Positions 53,832-62,642 of a stretch of 64,000 bases of DNA are shown here, piece after piece. The notes beneath the pieces were generated by a model. The model was not told the origin of the DNA. It made no database searches and saw nothing but the letters and a program-made list of their open reading frames with translations. The stretch spans positions 62,001 to 126,000 of the forward strand of contig JAFKFV010000009.1 in NCBI GenBank assembly GCA_017307955.1, given 5' to 3'. Each line of letters opens with the position of its first letter. Position 1 is the stretch's first letter. The translations under genes were made by a program, and so were the position numbers. This DNA is from Allobosea sp. GTDB taxonomy: Bacteria; Pseudomonadota; Alphaproteobacteria; Rhizobiales; Kaistiaceae.

Positions 53832-55238
53832 TCAGCGCTTCCTGGCCTTGTCCTCGTAGGGATTCTCGCCCTTGCGCAGCATCAGCCGCAGCGGCACCGC
53901 ATCGAGGTCGAAGGCCTCGCGGAGGCCGTTAACCAGATAGCGCGTATAGGCCTCGGGCAGCGCCTCGGGTCGCGAGCAGAAGGCGACGAAGGTCGGCGGG
54001 CGCGCCTTGGGCTGCGTCATGTAGCGCAGCTTGATTCGGCGACCGGACACGGCTGGCGGAGGATGATGTTCCAGAACGCCCGCCAGCCAGCGATTGAGCG
54101 CGGCGGTCGGCACGCGGCGGTTCCAGATGGCGTAGATGCGCAGCACTTCGGCCATCAGCTTGTCGATACCGGCGCCGGTGAGTCCCGAAAGCGTGATGAG
54201 CGGTACGCCACGCACCTGCGGCAACAGCCTTTCGGCCATCTCGCGCAGTTCCGCCATCGCCTTCTGGCGGTCCTCGATCAGGTCCCATTTGTTGATCGCA
54301 ATCACCAGCGCCCTGCCCTCGCGGGCGACCAAATCGGCGATCTGCAGGTCCTGCTTCTCGAAGGGCATCGTCGCGTCGAGCATGAGCACGACGACTTCGG
54401 CGAAGCGGATCGACCGCAGCGCGTCGCCAACCGAGAGCTTTTCGAGCTTCTGCTCGACACGCGCCTTCTTGCGCATGCCGGCGGTGTCGAACAGCTTGAA
54501 GCTGCGGTCGCGCCAGCTCCAGTCAACGGAGATCGAGTCGCGCGTGATGCCGGCCTCCGGGCCGGTCAGCAGCCGCTCCTCGCCAAGCATCGTATTGATC
54601 AGCGTCGACTTGCCGGCATTGGGGCGGCCGACGATCGCGACCTTGATCGGCTTCGTCGTGTCGAGCTCCGGGAAGATCTCCTCGCCATCGGGGCCGATCA
54701 CGACCTCGGCCTCGCCTTCGTCCTCGGCGTCCTCTTCCTCGTCCAGCCGCTCGAACGGCAGCAGCGCATTGAAGAGGTCGGCCATGCCCTGGCCGTGCTC
54801 GGCCGAGATCGCCACCGGCTCGCCGAAGCCGAGGCTGTAAGCCTCCATCACGCCGTCCTCGCCAATCTTGCCCTCGGCCTTGTTGGCGACGAGGACGACC
54901 GGCTTGCCGACGCGGCGCAAGAGATCGGCGAAATGCTCGTCGACGGGCGTGACGCCGACTCGCGCGTCGATCAGGAACAGCGAGACGTCGGCTTCAGCGA
55001 TCGCGGCCTCGGTCTGGGCGCGCATGCGGCCTTCGAGGCTGGCGGGATCGGCCTCCTCGAGGCCTGCGGTATCGATGATGGTGAAGTGGAGATCGCCGAT
55101 ACGCGCCTCGCCGGGGCGGCGATCGCGCGTCACGCCCGGCGTATCGTCGACCAGCGCGATCTTCGAGCCGACGAGACGGTTGAAGAGCGTCGACTTGCCG
55201 ACATTGGGGCGTCCGATGATGGCGGCCGTGAACGACAT
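53832..55238 (-). CDS. der: Ribosome biogenesis GTPase Der (EngA)
   Basis: 468 aa with two tandem GTPase domains: GRPNVGKST with DTAG and NKAE in the first, and GRPNAGKST with DTAG and NKWD in the second, then a KH-like C-terminal domain ([17 protein letters not shown]). An acidic linker ([12 protein letters not shown]) joins the G domains. Required for 50S subunit assembly. Start 55238 is MSFTAAIIG; earlier ATG codons give unconserved sequence. Follows a TPR gene on the same strand. Confidence 0.97.
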   Translation of the reverse strand: MSFTAAIIGRPNVGKSTLFNRLVGSKIALVDDTPGVTRDRRPGEARIGDLHFTIIDTAGLEEADPASLEGRMRAQTEAAIAEADVSLFLIDARVGVTPVDEHFADLLRRVGKPVVLVANKAEGKIGEDGVMEAYSLGFGEPVAISAEHGQGMADLFNALLPFERLDEEEDAEDEGEAEVVIGPDGEEIFPELDTTKPIKVAIVGRPNAGKSTLINTMLGEERLLTGPEAGITRDSISVDWSWRDRSFKLFDTAGMRKKARVEQKLEKLSVGDALRSIRFAEVVVLMLDATMPFEKQDLQIADLVAREGRALVIAINKWDLIEDRQKAMAELREMAERLLPQVRGVPLITLSGLTGAGIDKLMAEVLRIYAIWNRRVPTAALNRWLAGVLEHHPPPAVSGRRIKLRYMTQPKARPPTFVAFCSRPEALPEAYTRYLVNGLREAFDLDAVPLRLMLRKGENPYEDKARKR

Positions 55239-55351
55239 GGCTGGGACTTTCGGTTCGATCGAGCACCGATGATAGCGCGGCGGGCCGGCGGCAGCCACGC
55301 ATCCGCTGCGCCGGTCATCGAGTGCCGTCGGCGCCTGTCGCGCCGGGAAGA

Positions 55352-56029
55352 TCAGGTTTTGGCGGGTTCGGCGGCCGCACCGATCTTGGAGCGGATCAGC
55401 TCCAGCATCAGGTTGGCGCGTGCCTTGGTGGATTCGACCGCGCTCGGATCCTGCGCGATCTCGTTGAAATAGCCGCGAGCCGCTTCAAGATCGCCGGCCC
55501 GCCAGGCCGAAAGGCCGAGCAACTCGCGGGCCGCGTTACGCCAGGGGCCGCCGGTCGCAGCGAGATCATCGAGCCGGGCCTTCATGGCCGGCAGATCGGC
55601 CGTGTCGACCAGCAGCATCGCCGCCCTGAGCCGCGCCATTGCCTTGAACAGCGGCGGCGTCGATGCCTCGGCGGCGAGCGTGTCGAAGGCCTTGACAGCA
55701 TCGTCGGTCTTGCCGGCCGCGGCGAGCTCGGCCGCCGAGCGGAAGCGCGCGATCATGGGATAGCCGCCGCTGCCGGTGTTCGAGAGGTCCTCGAGCGCCT
55801 TGAGCGCCTCGTCGCGCTTGCCCTCTTCGGCGAGCTGGAGCGCGGCGACGAAGCGGTCGCCCGTGGCCGCCGCCTGCTGCTCGCGCCAATAGAGCCAGCC
55901 GCGCCAGCCGGCCGTGCCGACAACGATGAGGACCGCGAGGAGAATCACATAGGGCCCGAAGCGGCGCCACAGCCTCTTCGCCTGCTCCTTGCGCAGATCC
56001 TCTTCGACTTCATGAAAGATATCGGTCAT
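55352..56029 (-). CDS. TPR-like inner-membrane protein (YfgM type)
   Basis: 225 aa: a short cytoplasmic N-terminus, one membrane helix (about 27-48, [22 protein letters not shown]), then a periplasmic helical repeat domain with tetratricopeptide-like units ([43 protein letters not shown]). This is the architecture of YfgM, a periplasmic chaperone-network partner, which commonly lies next to bamB and der. bamB is not found in this window. Upstream of der by 113 nt. Confidence 0.88.
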   Translation of the reverse strand: MTDIFHEVEEDLRKEQAKRLWRRFGPYVILLAVLIVVGTAGWRGWLYWREQQAAATGDRFVAALQLAEEGKRDEALKALEDLSNTGSGGYPMIARFRSAAELAAAGKTDDAVKAFDTLAAEASTPPLFKAMARLRAAMLLVDTADLPAMKARLDDLAATGGPWRNAARELLGLSAWRAGDLEAARGYFNEIAQDPSAVESTKARANLMLELIRSKIGAAAEPAKT

Positions 56030-56157
56030 CGTTCCCCGTCCGGTCGCCGGTCAGCGGCCGGCACCATATAGAAGCGCCATGATGGTGGCAAATGGCCGGA
56101 ATCCGCTGAAATGTGGATCGCGGCGCCCGTTCCCCGCGCTGGCTCTGGCAAGCCGGC

Positions 56158-56976
56158 TCAGGCTTTCGGCTTGTAGACGTTCTCTTCGCCGGGGAAGGAG
56201 CGATCGCGCACGGCCTCGGCATAGGCCGAGACCGATTCCTCGATCATGCCGGCCAGCGATCCGAAGCGCTTCACGAATTTCGGCACGCGCGGCGAGAGGC
56301 CGAGCATGTCCTCGAGCACCAGGATCTGCCCGTCGCAGGCGGGCGACGCGCCGATGCCGATCGTGGGGATCGGCACGCGCTCGGTGATGGCGCGGGCGAG
56401 CGGCTCGACGACACCCTCGACCACCATGGCGAAGGCGCCGGCGGCGGCGATCGCATCGGCATCGGCGAGCACGGCCTCGGCACTCGCCTCGCTGCGGCCC
56501 TGCACCTTGAAGCCGCCCATGGTGTTGATGGCCTGCGGCGTCAGGCCGACATGTCCCATCACCGGCACGCCGCGATCGACGAGGAAGCGCACTGTCTCCG
56601 CCATCTGGCGGCCGCCTTCCATCTTCACGGCGCCGCAGCCCGTTTCCTTCATGACACGCACCGCCGAGCGGAAGGCCGCAGCCGGGCTCTCTTCATAGGA
56701 ACCGAAGGGCAGGTCGACGACGACGAGCGCCCGCTTCGAGCCGCGCATGACCGCCTGGCCTTGCAGGATCATCATGTCGAGCGTGACGGGAATGGTCGTC
56801 TCCATCCCATGCATCACCATGCCGAGCGAATCGCCGACCAGCATGAAGTCGACAAAGGGATCGATGATCGCGGCGGTATGGGCGTGATAGGACGTCAGCG
56901 AGACGATCGGCGCCCCACCCTTCCTCGCGCGAATATCGACCGCCGTCACGCGGCGGATGGTGGCCTCGACGGACAT
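56158..56976 (-). CDS. panB: 3-methyl-2-oxobutanoate hydroxymethyltransferase
   Basis: 272 aa. Transfers a hydroxymethyl group from methylene-THF to alpha-ketoisovalerate, first step of pantothenate synthesis. [25 protein letters not shown] holds the metal-binding Asp; [17 protein letters not shown] and GHVGLTPQ are family motifs. GGGAGAG lies 8 nt before the ATG. panC is not adjacent. Confidence 0.95.
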   Translation of the reverse strand: MSVEATIRRVTAVDIRARKGGAPIVSLTSYHAHTAAIIDPFVDFMLVGDSLGMVMHGMETTIPVTLDMMILQGQAVMRGSKRALVVVDLPFGSYEESPAAAFRSAVRVMKETGCGAVKMEGGRQMAETVRFLVDRGVPVMGHVGLTPQAINTMGGFKVQGRSEASAEAVLADADAIAAAGAFAMVVEGVVEPLARAITERVPIPTIGIGASPACDGQILVLEDMLGLSPRVPKFVKRFGSLAGMIEESVSAYAEAVRDRSFPGEENVYKPKA

Positions 56977-57217
56977 CAGCGTCTCTCCCGGTGCGGCCGT
57001 GCCGCTCGTTGCCGTTTTCCTAGAGCGAATATGGCCGCGTCAGAAGCGTTTTCTCACCCTGGCGCCGGCATGGCTGCCTCAAGCAACGCGCATGGCTTGC
57101 CGTCGGTTCGCCTCGGCGAGACTTTGCCTGCTTACCAGTTGTTCAGCAGTCACGCGCATCCTTCGAGCGTCGATGTGTGCTCTCATGCGGACTTGTACTT
57201 CCATGCGCTTGCCGTCC

Positions 57218-57646
57218 ATGCCTCGCCGACTGAAGATCCTCGCCCTTCTCGCGGCGCCGTTCGTCCTCTTGCCCGGAGGAGCGGAAGCCGAGGTCGTGGC
57301 ACGCGTCAGCCTCTCCTCGCAGGCGATGGTGGTCTATGTGGACGGCGTGCCCGTCTATGACTGGGCGGTGTCGACGGCGCGACGCGGCTTCCGCACGCCG
57401 ACGGGCTCCTATCGCCCGACCCGGATGCATCGCATGTGGTATTCGAAGAAATACGACAACGCGCCGATGCCGAATTCGATCTTCTTCACCGGCGGCTATG
57501 CGGTACATGGCACCCCGCATGTGCGGGCGCTCGGCCGGCCCGCCTCTCATGGCTGCATCCGCCTTCATCCCGACAACGCGCGCACGTTCTACAGCCTTGT
57601 CAAGGATCAGGGCATGGGCAATGCGCGCATTGTGATCACACGTTGA
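57218..57646 (+). CDS. L,D-transpeptidase (YkuD), first of a tandem pair
   Basis: 142 aa with a signal peptide ending AEA. The YkuD domain fills the rest: YAVHGTP with His97 and RPASHGCIRLHPDN with the catalytic Cys113. Such enzymes make 3-3 cross-links in peptidoglycan or link lipoproteins to it. Short for the family because no LysM or PG-binding domain is attached. No clear ribosome site precedes any of several in-frame ATGs (57185, 57203, 57218); 57218 gives the best signal peptide. A paralogue follows 137 nt on. Confidence 0.88.
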   Translation: MPRRLKILALLAAPFVLLPGGAEAEVVARVSLSSQAMVVYVDGVPVYDWAVSTARRGFRTPTGSYRPTRMHRMWYSKKYDNAPMPNSIFFTGGYAVHGTPHVRALGRPASHGCIRLHPDNARTFYSLVKDQGMGNARIVITR

Positions 57647-57783
57647 GAAAATCGACGTGGCCCGGCTTTCGCTGTGACGAATGCCACTGACCGGCGCCGC
57701 CCGCTTCGCTTAAGAAGATCACCACGGCCGCCGGGGGAACGCGCGGCCATTCCCTCAACCGTCGAGCCCGACAAAGCCGCGCC

Positions 57784-58254
57784 ATGTCCGTCCGCACCGC
57801 TCTCGCCGCCCTTTCCGTTTCCGCCGCCCTCCTCGTCGCCGCCGCGGCGCCTGCCTCGGCCAATCTGCTCTTCCCGGGGCCGGCGAGCGTCTATGCCAAG
57901 GTGTCGATCTCCGATCAGCGCATGGAGGTCGTGATCAATCGCGGCAATGGCAAGAAGGAGACCTATTCCTGGAAGGTCTCGACGGGCCGAAAGGGCTTCG
58001 AGACGCCGCCGGGCAAGTTCCGCCCCGACTATATCGACGAGCTGCACCACTCGACGAAATATGAGAACGCGCCGATGCCGTTCTCCGTCTTCTTCAATGA
58101 CGGCATCGCCGTGCATGGCACCACCGAGCTGAAACGTCTCGGCTCGCCCGCCTCGCATGGCTGCGTGCGCCTCGATCCTCAGAATGCCGAGGTGTTCTTC
58201 CGCGCCGTCGCCGATATCGGCATGGAGCGCACGGCGATCATCGTCGAGAAGTAG
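57784..58254 (+). CDS. L,D-transpeptidase (YkuD), second of a tandem pair
   Basis: 156 aa. Signal peptide ending ASA, then the YkuD domain with GIAVHGTTELKRLGSPASHGCVRLDPQN and Cys127 as nucleophile. About 40% of visible core positions match the upstream paralogue in motif blocks (KYDNAPMP/KYENAPMP; RPASHGC/SPASHGC), pointing to an old duplication. Periplasmic peptidoglycan cross-linking is the expected role. Confidence 0.9.
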   Translation: MSVRTALAALSVSAALLVAAAAPASANLLFPGPASVYAKVSISDQRMEVVINRGNGKKETYSWKVSTGRKGFETPPGKFRPDYIDELHHSTKYENAPMPFSVFFNDGIAVHGTTELKRLGSPASHGCVRLDPQNAEVFFRAVADIGMERTAIIVEK

Positions 58255-58267
58255 CCGCCGCGCCGCT

Positions 58268-59350
58268 TCAGCCGCCGCCCGGCCCGCCGCCTCCGTTCTG
58301 CGAACGCCATTGCTGGATACGACTGCCAAGGCCGGAGGGGCCATCGCCGCCGGCGAAGCCGCCGGGGCCGGATGGCGGCGTTCCCTGGGGCACGGCGCCC
58401 TGACCGGGCCTCACGCCCTGCAGCCGCGCGGGCAGGTCCCCCTGCCCATCGCGCAGTGCGCGGATCGCGGCGGCGCGCTGGGCCGCCTGCCGGCTGACAT
58501 CGATGTCGACGACCGACGGACTGCCATCGTCGGGCGGGGCGGGTGAAGCGGACGTCTCGTTCACGACGATACCCGAGCCGAGCTGCAGCTGACTGCCGCG
58601 CCGCTCGACATAGGCCTCGACGGAAAGCCGTGTGACGCCCGGCCCTTCCGGCAGGCCGTCAATCGCAATTGTCTTCACCATCAGCCCACGCGGCGTCGCG
58701 CGGCCACGGACGATGACCCGCTGGCCATCGAATCGCGCGTCCGGACCGAACAGAGACACTCCGCCGATCGAGAGCAGCCAGCCGCGGTAGATTGCCGGCC
58801 CGACGACTTGGTCCATTCGGTTGCCGGCCGGTTCCACGAGGCGCGCCTCGATGACGCCGTCGAGGCGGCGGATGCCGCTGATCGCGACGCGCTCGCCGAG
58901 GACGAAGCTGCTTGTCCCTGTCGTGCCCAGATCCACGGTCTGCCCGAGCACCACCATGCGGGCGCCATCCAGCGCCGCGATCGCGCCGACGACCTCGCTG
59001 TCGATGGTGATGCGATCGGTGACGAGCCGTCCGTCCTGCGGAATGGCCACGGTCTTGACGACCTGGCCGATCATGAGATCGCGGACCGAGCGGCGACGTC
59101 CGTCGATCCGCACGTCGGCATCGGCCGGATAGGAAATACGGTCGCCATTCACATAGATGCTGCCGAAACGCTGGATCGAGCCGAGGAAGCCGATCGCGCC
59201 GCCGCCGGGCAGAGAGGTGATGCCCGTGCCGCCGATGCCCCGGTCGGAGGGCGGCGTTCCGTCCGCAAGGCCCGGCAGGATGCGCATGCCGACACCCGCG
59301 ACAAGCGCCCGCAGGAAGCCGCGCCGGCTGATCTTCACCAACCCGCTCAC
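58268..59350 (-). CDS. Tat-exported DUF5666 protein
   Basis: 360 aa. The GTG start at 59350 overlaps the DUF6502 stop as GTGA. The N-terminus has a twin-arginine signal (SRRGFLRALVAGVG). Repeated beta-rich OB-like units (ITIDSEVVGAIAALDGARMVVLGQTVDLG; VVGPAIYRGWLLSIGGVSLFGPDARFDGQRVIVRG) are DUF5666. The C-terminal ~60 residues are a Gly/Gln/Pro-rich tail. Function unknown; the folded repeats and export route suggest a periplasmic or outer-surface binding role. Co-translated with DUF6502. Confidence 0.8.
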   Translation of the reverse strand: MSGLVKISRRGFLRALVAGVGMRILPGLADGTPPSDRGIGGTGITSLPGGGAIGFLGSIQRFGSIYVNGDRISYPADADVRIDGRRRSVRDLMIGQVVKTVAIPQDGRLVTDRITIDSEVVGAIAALDGARMVVLGQTVDLGTTGTSSFVLGERVAISGIRRLDGVIEARLVEPAGNRMDQVVGPAIYRGWLLSIGGVSLFGPDARFDGQRVIVRGRATPRGLMVKTIAIDGLPEGPGVTRLSVEAYVERRGSQLQLGSGIVVNETSASPAPPDDGSPSVVDIDVSRQAAQRAAAIRALRDGQGDLPARLQGVRPGQGAVPQGTPPSGPGGFAGGDGPSGLGSRIQQWRSQNGGGGPGGG

Positions 59351-60210
59351 GCCCTGCCCTCCCTGCTTCCCGGCTCGTCGCCGTCGGTACCGCCAACCTT
59401 CTCGGCATAGACATAGACGCCGAAATTCCAGCGCCACGGTCCGGCATTGTCCTCGCCGGCCGCGGCGTGCGCCTCGCGATTGGCGGTCGTCAGCGCGTCC
59501 ATGGCGATCTCGCGCGAACGCCGCTCAAGCGTCTCGGCCACCTCGCGCGTCAGCCCGTCATAATGAACGGCGCGCTCGAGGAAGCGGGGCGTCTCGGCTT
59601 CGACATTTGCCACGGCCGCCGCGATGTGGTCGTGCAGGTTGCGCCCGAAATAATAGAGCTGCTGATCGCTGCCGCCTTTCGGCACGAAGGCCTGCTCGAC
59701 AAGCGTGATCCGATCGTCGTCATCCTGGACGACCAGTCCGCGGTCGATCCATTCATCCAGCACGACACGGGGCCGCACATCGCGGGTCACCGATTCGACG
59801 AGCTGTTCGAAGGAGGCTTCGTCGCCGCTTCCGATGCGTGGAAGCGGCCGAGGGCGGCCGGCGCCATCTCCGAAAGCGGGATCGGCCAGCCAGCGCGCGA
59901 GGATGCGGCTTGTGCGTGAGATGGAGGCCGGCACGACATTGACCGGCGCACCGGCGCCGCGCAGGCGGCTGACTTCCTTGCGATGGATGCCGGTGAGGAG
60001 GCTGACGCGGCTGTCGGTCTGGCTCTTGGTGGTCAGCGCGAAATCGTTCTCGGCAACGTTCACGTAAAGCTCGCGCAGGAGATCGACGAGGGCCGGAAAG
60101 GTCAGCCCGCTGCGAATGGCGATGCGCACCAGGGGCCTCAACAGGCGCGCGAGCGGCGCCTGCAGGCGGCCGGCGTCGAGGGCGGTGCGGTCGCGGTCGC
60201 GGTCGTTCAT
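59347..60210 (-). CDS. DUF6502 family protein, possible DNA-binding regulator
   Basis: 287 aa soluble protein. Residues 20-90 (LLRPLVRIAIRSGLTFPALVDLLRELYVNVAE, then SRVSLLTGIHRKEVSRLR) look like a winged-helix module in which the second segment would be the recognition helix region; the rest is helical with YFGRNLHDHIAAAVANVEA. DUF6502 has no established function. Coupled by GTGA to the DUF5666 exported protein. A promoter-like sequence with an internal palindrome lies about 90-115 nt upstream. Confidence 0.8.
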   Translation of the reverse strand: MNDRDRDRTALDAGRLQAPLARLLRPLVRIAIRSGLTFPALVDLLRELYVNVAENDFALTTKSQTDSRVSLLTGIHRKEVSRLRGAGAPVNVVPASISRTSRILARWLADPAFGDGAGRPRPLPRIGSGDEASFEQLVESVTRDVRPRVVLDEWIDRGLVVQDDDDRITLVEQAFVPKGGSDQQLYYFGRNLHDHIAAAVANVEAETPRFLERAVHYDGLTREVAETLERRSREIAMDALTTANREAHAAAGEDNAGPWRWNFGVYVYAEKVGGTDGDEPGSREGRA

Positions 60211-60296
60211 TCCTCATCCCCGGCAGGCAGCGACCCCAGCGGTTTCGCATGCCACCGAACTCCGTCCCGGCCGTTCGGCAATCCGTTCACGCGCCG

Positions 60297-60325
60297 GTTC
60301 TAGCGCATGTGAAATTTTCCCACAA
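60297..60325 (-). promoter_or_regulatory. Candidate promoter of DUF6502-DUF5666 pair, spacer holds palindrome copy 1
   Basis: On the minus strand TTGTGG, exactly 17 nt, TAGAAC. The spacer carries the AT-rich copy 1 of the palindrome. Expected start of transcription near 60290, about 80 nt ahead of the DUF6502 start. The -35 is weak (3 of 6), the -10 4 of 6. Confidence 0.45.
60309..60323. promoter_or_regulatory. AT-rich palindromic operator, copy 1
   Basis: GTGAAATTTTCCCAC, same right half (AAATTTTCCCAC) as copy 2 49 nt downstream but lacking two G on the left, so a less perfect dyad. AT-rich in a GC-rich genome and inside a promoter spacer. Confidence 0.55.
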
Positions 60326-60350
60326 TGGCGTGATCGCATCGACCGGACGA

Positions 60351-60379
60351 TTGACGTGGGAAATTTTCCCACTTACTAG
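60351..60379 (+). promoter_or_regulatory. Candidate promoter of glycosyltransferase, spacer holds palindrome copy 2
   Basis: TTGACG (5 of 6), exactly 17 nt, TACTAG (3 of 6). The palindrome GTGGGAAATTTTCCCAC fills the spacer, touching the -35. Expected start of transcription near 60386. Confidence 0.5.
60356..60372. promoter_or_regulatory. AT-rich palindromic operator, copy 2
   Basis: GTGGGAAATTTTCCCAC, perfect 8-bp arms around one central base. Lies between the -35 and -10 of the glycosyltransferase promoter, where a bound protein would exclude RNA polymerase. No known operator with this sequence is recognised by me. Confidence 0.65.
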
Positions 60380-60437
60380 ATTCAACAGCGGCGGCGCGAT
60401 GCGCGGCCTCGGAAGCGAACCCACCGGAGTATCCGCC

Positions 60438-61925
60438 TTGAGCAAGCTCTACATCGACGCCACGGTGCCCCTGCGCTGGGGACCTCACCCGCCGGTCGGC
60501 ATTCCGCGCGTCGAGAGCGCGATCGTCCGGCAGGCGCTGCGCAGCATCGGAACCGGGCGCAATGCGCGGCAGGTCCGCTTCTTCATGATCAACCGCAACG
60601 GCGAGGCGCGCTTCCTCGACCGGCGCGAACTGACCTATCTCGGCGACCTCGTCGAGGGGCGTGCCGCCGCCGTCGAATCGGGCGCCGGCGAGAGCGTGCT
60701 CTCGCGGACGCGGCTGGTGCTGAAGTCGATCCGCGCCGGCGCAGCGACGACCGGCAAGGAGTTCGACCGCGTCTCAGCCTCCTACATCTCCGGCCGCAAC
60801 GACCGTCGCGGGTTCGGCTACCAAGCCGCGAAGACGTTCATCCGCGCGGCGAAGCTCGTCGCCGGCCGCAGGGCGCCGGTCTTCGCCAAGCCCGGCCCCG
60901 ATCCGCTGCTCGATGCCGACGCCGCATGCTTTCTCTCGACGGCGGGCCTGCATGCGCTGGCAAGCAACGGGCGCGGCAGCGGCATCGCGGCTCGGCTCGC
61001 GACCATCCTTCATGACCTCATTCCCCTCGACCATCCTTCGCTGGTCGACCGCAGCCATGCCCGCAACTTCGAAAAGGATGTCGCCTGGATGTTCCGCCAC
61101 TGCGAGCGGATCATCACCGTCTCCGCGCACACTGCCGAGACTGCGCGGCGCTATGCCGAGGAGAACGGCGTCGAGGCGCCGCCCTCGGTCGCCGTGTCGC
61201 GGCTCGGCTCGTTCCTGAAGGAGGGGTTGCGCCACAAGCCACTCGAGCCGGTCGCCGCGCTCGCCGGGCGCCGCTTCGCGCTCTATTGCTCGACCATCGA
61301 GATCCGCAAGAACCACATCCTGCTGCTCAAGGTGTGGTCACGGCTCATTCCGATCCTCGGCGAGCGGCTGCCAAAGCTCGTCTTGTGCGGCCGCTGGGGC
61401 TGGATGACCGACGAGGTTGAAGCCTTTCTGGCGGAACATCGCGAACTCGCCAGCCATCTCGTCGTGCTCTCGGATATGAGCGACGCGGAGCTCGGCTGGC
61501 TCTATGCCCATGCCGATTTCGGGCTCTACCCCTCCCGCGCCGAGGGCTGGGGTCTCGGCGCCGTCGAATGCCTCGATTTCGGCCTGCCGGTCCTCATCTC
61601 CGAAACGCCATCGCTGTCCGAGGCGACGCAGGGTCTGATGCCGATCACCGGCATGGACGACGAGGACGGATGGACGGCACTGGTGCTCCGCGCGGTCGAG
61701 GACCCGCGCTTCCTGCAAGAGCTGACGGCCCGCATCGCGACCGGCTATCTGCCGGTCAGCGAAACCCGCTTCAGCAGCCGCGTGCTGTCGCTGGTCGCCG
61801 GCGAGGCGGCGGATCGCGCCGTCCTTCCTGCTGTGCCGAAGGCTTTGCTGCCGCGGCTCACGCCCTGGCGCCCGGCGCGACGGACGGAAACTTCGCCCGG
61901 CATGGAGACCCTGGCTGGAACCTGA
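60438..61925 (+). CDS. Glycosyltransferase family 1 (GT-B fold)
   Basis: About 495 aa. The C-terminal half has the GT1 pattern: FALYCSTIEIRKNHILLLKVW and DFGLYPSRAEGWGLGAVECLDFGLPVLIS with the E-x7-E donor-binding motif. The N-terminal half begins SKLYIDATVPLRWGPHPPVGIPRVE, like other rhizobial polysaccharide transferases. I chose the TTG at 60438 because GGAG precedes it by 8 nt and it gives a family-like start; the ATG at 60399 would add 13 residues without a ribosome site. Acceptor and sugar unknown. The gene stands alone, divergent from DUF6502. Confidence 0.87.
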   Translation: MSKLYIDATVPLRWGPHPPVGIPRVESAIVRQALRSIGTGRNARQVRFFMINRNGEARFLDRRELTYLGDLVEGRAAAVESGAGESVLSRTRLVLKSIRAGAATTGKEFDRVSASYISGRNDRRGFGYQAAKTFIRAAKLVAGRRAPVFAKPGPDPLLDADAACFLSTAGLHALASNGRGSGIAARLATILHDLIPLDHPSLVDRSHARNFEKDVAWMFRHCERIITVSAHTAETARRYAEENGVEAPPSVAVSRLGSFLKEGLRHKPLEPVAALAGRRFALYCSTIEIRKNHILLLKVWSRLIPILGERLPKLVLCGRWGWMTDEVEAFLAEHRELASHLVVLSDMSDAELGWLYAHADFGLYPSRAEGWGLGAVECLDFGLPVLISETPSLSEATQGLMPITGMDDEDGWTALVLRAVEDPRFLQELTARIATGYLPVSETRFSSRVLSLVAGEAADRAVLPAVPKALLPRLTPWRPARRTETSPGMETLAGT

Positions 61926-62186
61926 TCAGCCGAACAGGGTCGACAGACGCTCCGGCGTCCAGCCGAGATAGGCATAGGCATAGTAGAAGCCGCCGACGAG
62001 GATGGCCGCGACGATCGAGGTTGCGATCGCCTTCTTGACCAGCATCGGCTTCCATGGGGCGCTCGGCGTCGTGCCGAGCGTCACCTCGCCCTGTTCTTCC
62101 TGCGTCCGGATGCCGAAGGGCAGGATCATGAAGATCACCAGCCACCAGACGACGAAATAGATGGCGATCAGGCTGTAGATGCGCAT
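61926..62186 (-). CDS. DUF1467 membrane protein
   Basis: 86 aa with two membrane helices (about 3-25, SLIAIYFVVWWLVIFMILPFG, and 55-76, IATSIVAAILVGGFYYAYAYL) joined by the conserved RTQEEQGEVTLGTTPSAPWKPMLVKK loop. This is DUF1467, unknown function, always found in Rhizobiales beside mce and rnj. Convergent with the glycosyltransferase; the two stops are adjacent (1 nt apart). It begins 6 nt after the mce stop. Confidence 0.9.
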   Translation of the reverse strand: MRIYSLIAIYFVVWWLVIFMILPFGIRTQEEQGEVTLGTTPSAPWKPMLVKKAIATSIVAAILVGGFYYAYAYLGWTPERLSTLFG

Positions 62187-62192
62187 GGCGTC

Positions 62193-62597
62193 TCAGGCCT
62201 CCTCGAGTTCGACCAGCGTGCCGGCAAAATCCTTGGGATGAAGGAAGAGGACAGGCTTGCCGTGGGCGCCGATCTTCGGACGGCCATCGCCGAGCACGCG
62301 CGCGCCGTCCGCCTTCATCCGCTCCGCCGCCGCCGCGATATCCGCGACCTCATAGCAGAGATGGTGCACGCCGCCCTCCGGGAACCGCGCCAGAAACGCC
62401 GCGATCGGCGAGGCATCGCCGAGCGGCGCGATCAGCTCGATCTTGGTGTTCGGCAGTTCGACGAAGACCGTCGTCACGCCATGCTCCGGCAGATCGAGCG
62501 GCGCCGAGACGGTGGCGCCGAGCCGATCGCGGTAGATAGCGGTGGCGGCGCCGAGATCCGGCACGGCGATGGCGACATGGTTGAGGCGGCCGATCAC
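62193..62597 (-). CDS. mce: Methylmalonyl-CoA epimerase
   Basis: 134 aa VOC-fold metalloenzyme: GRLNHVAIAVPDLGAATAIYRDRLGA, EHGVTTVFVELPNTKIELIAPLG, GVHHLCYEVADI and KPVLFLHPKDFAGTLVELEEA. The His and Glu ligands are in place. Interconverts (R)- and (S)-methylmalonyl-CoA in propionate degradation. The mutase gene is not in this window. Between rnj and DUF1467 as usual. Confidence 0.95.
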   Translation of the reverse strand: MIGRLNHVAIAVPDLGAATAIYRDRLGATVSAPLDLPEHGVTTVFVELPNTKIELIAPLGDASPIAAFLARFPEGGVHHLCYEVADIAAAAERMKADGARVLGDGRPKIGAHGKPVLFLHPKDFAGTLVELEEA

Positions 62598-62642
62598 GAG
62601 CCCATCCTTCAGAGAACGCCGCCGGGGCGGCTTCAGGAAGGC

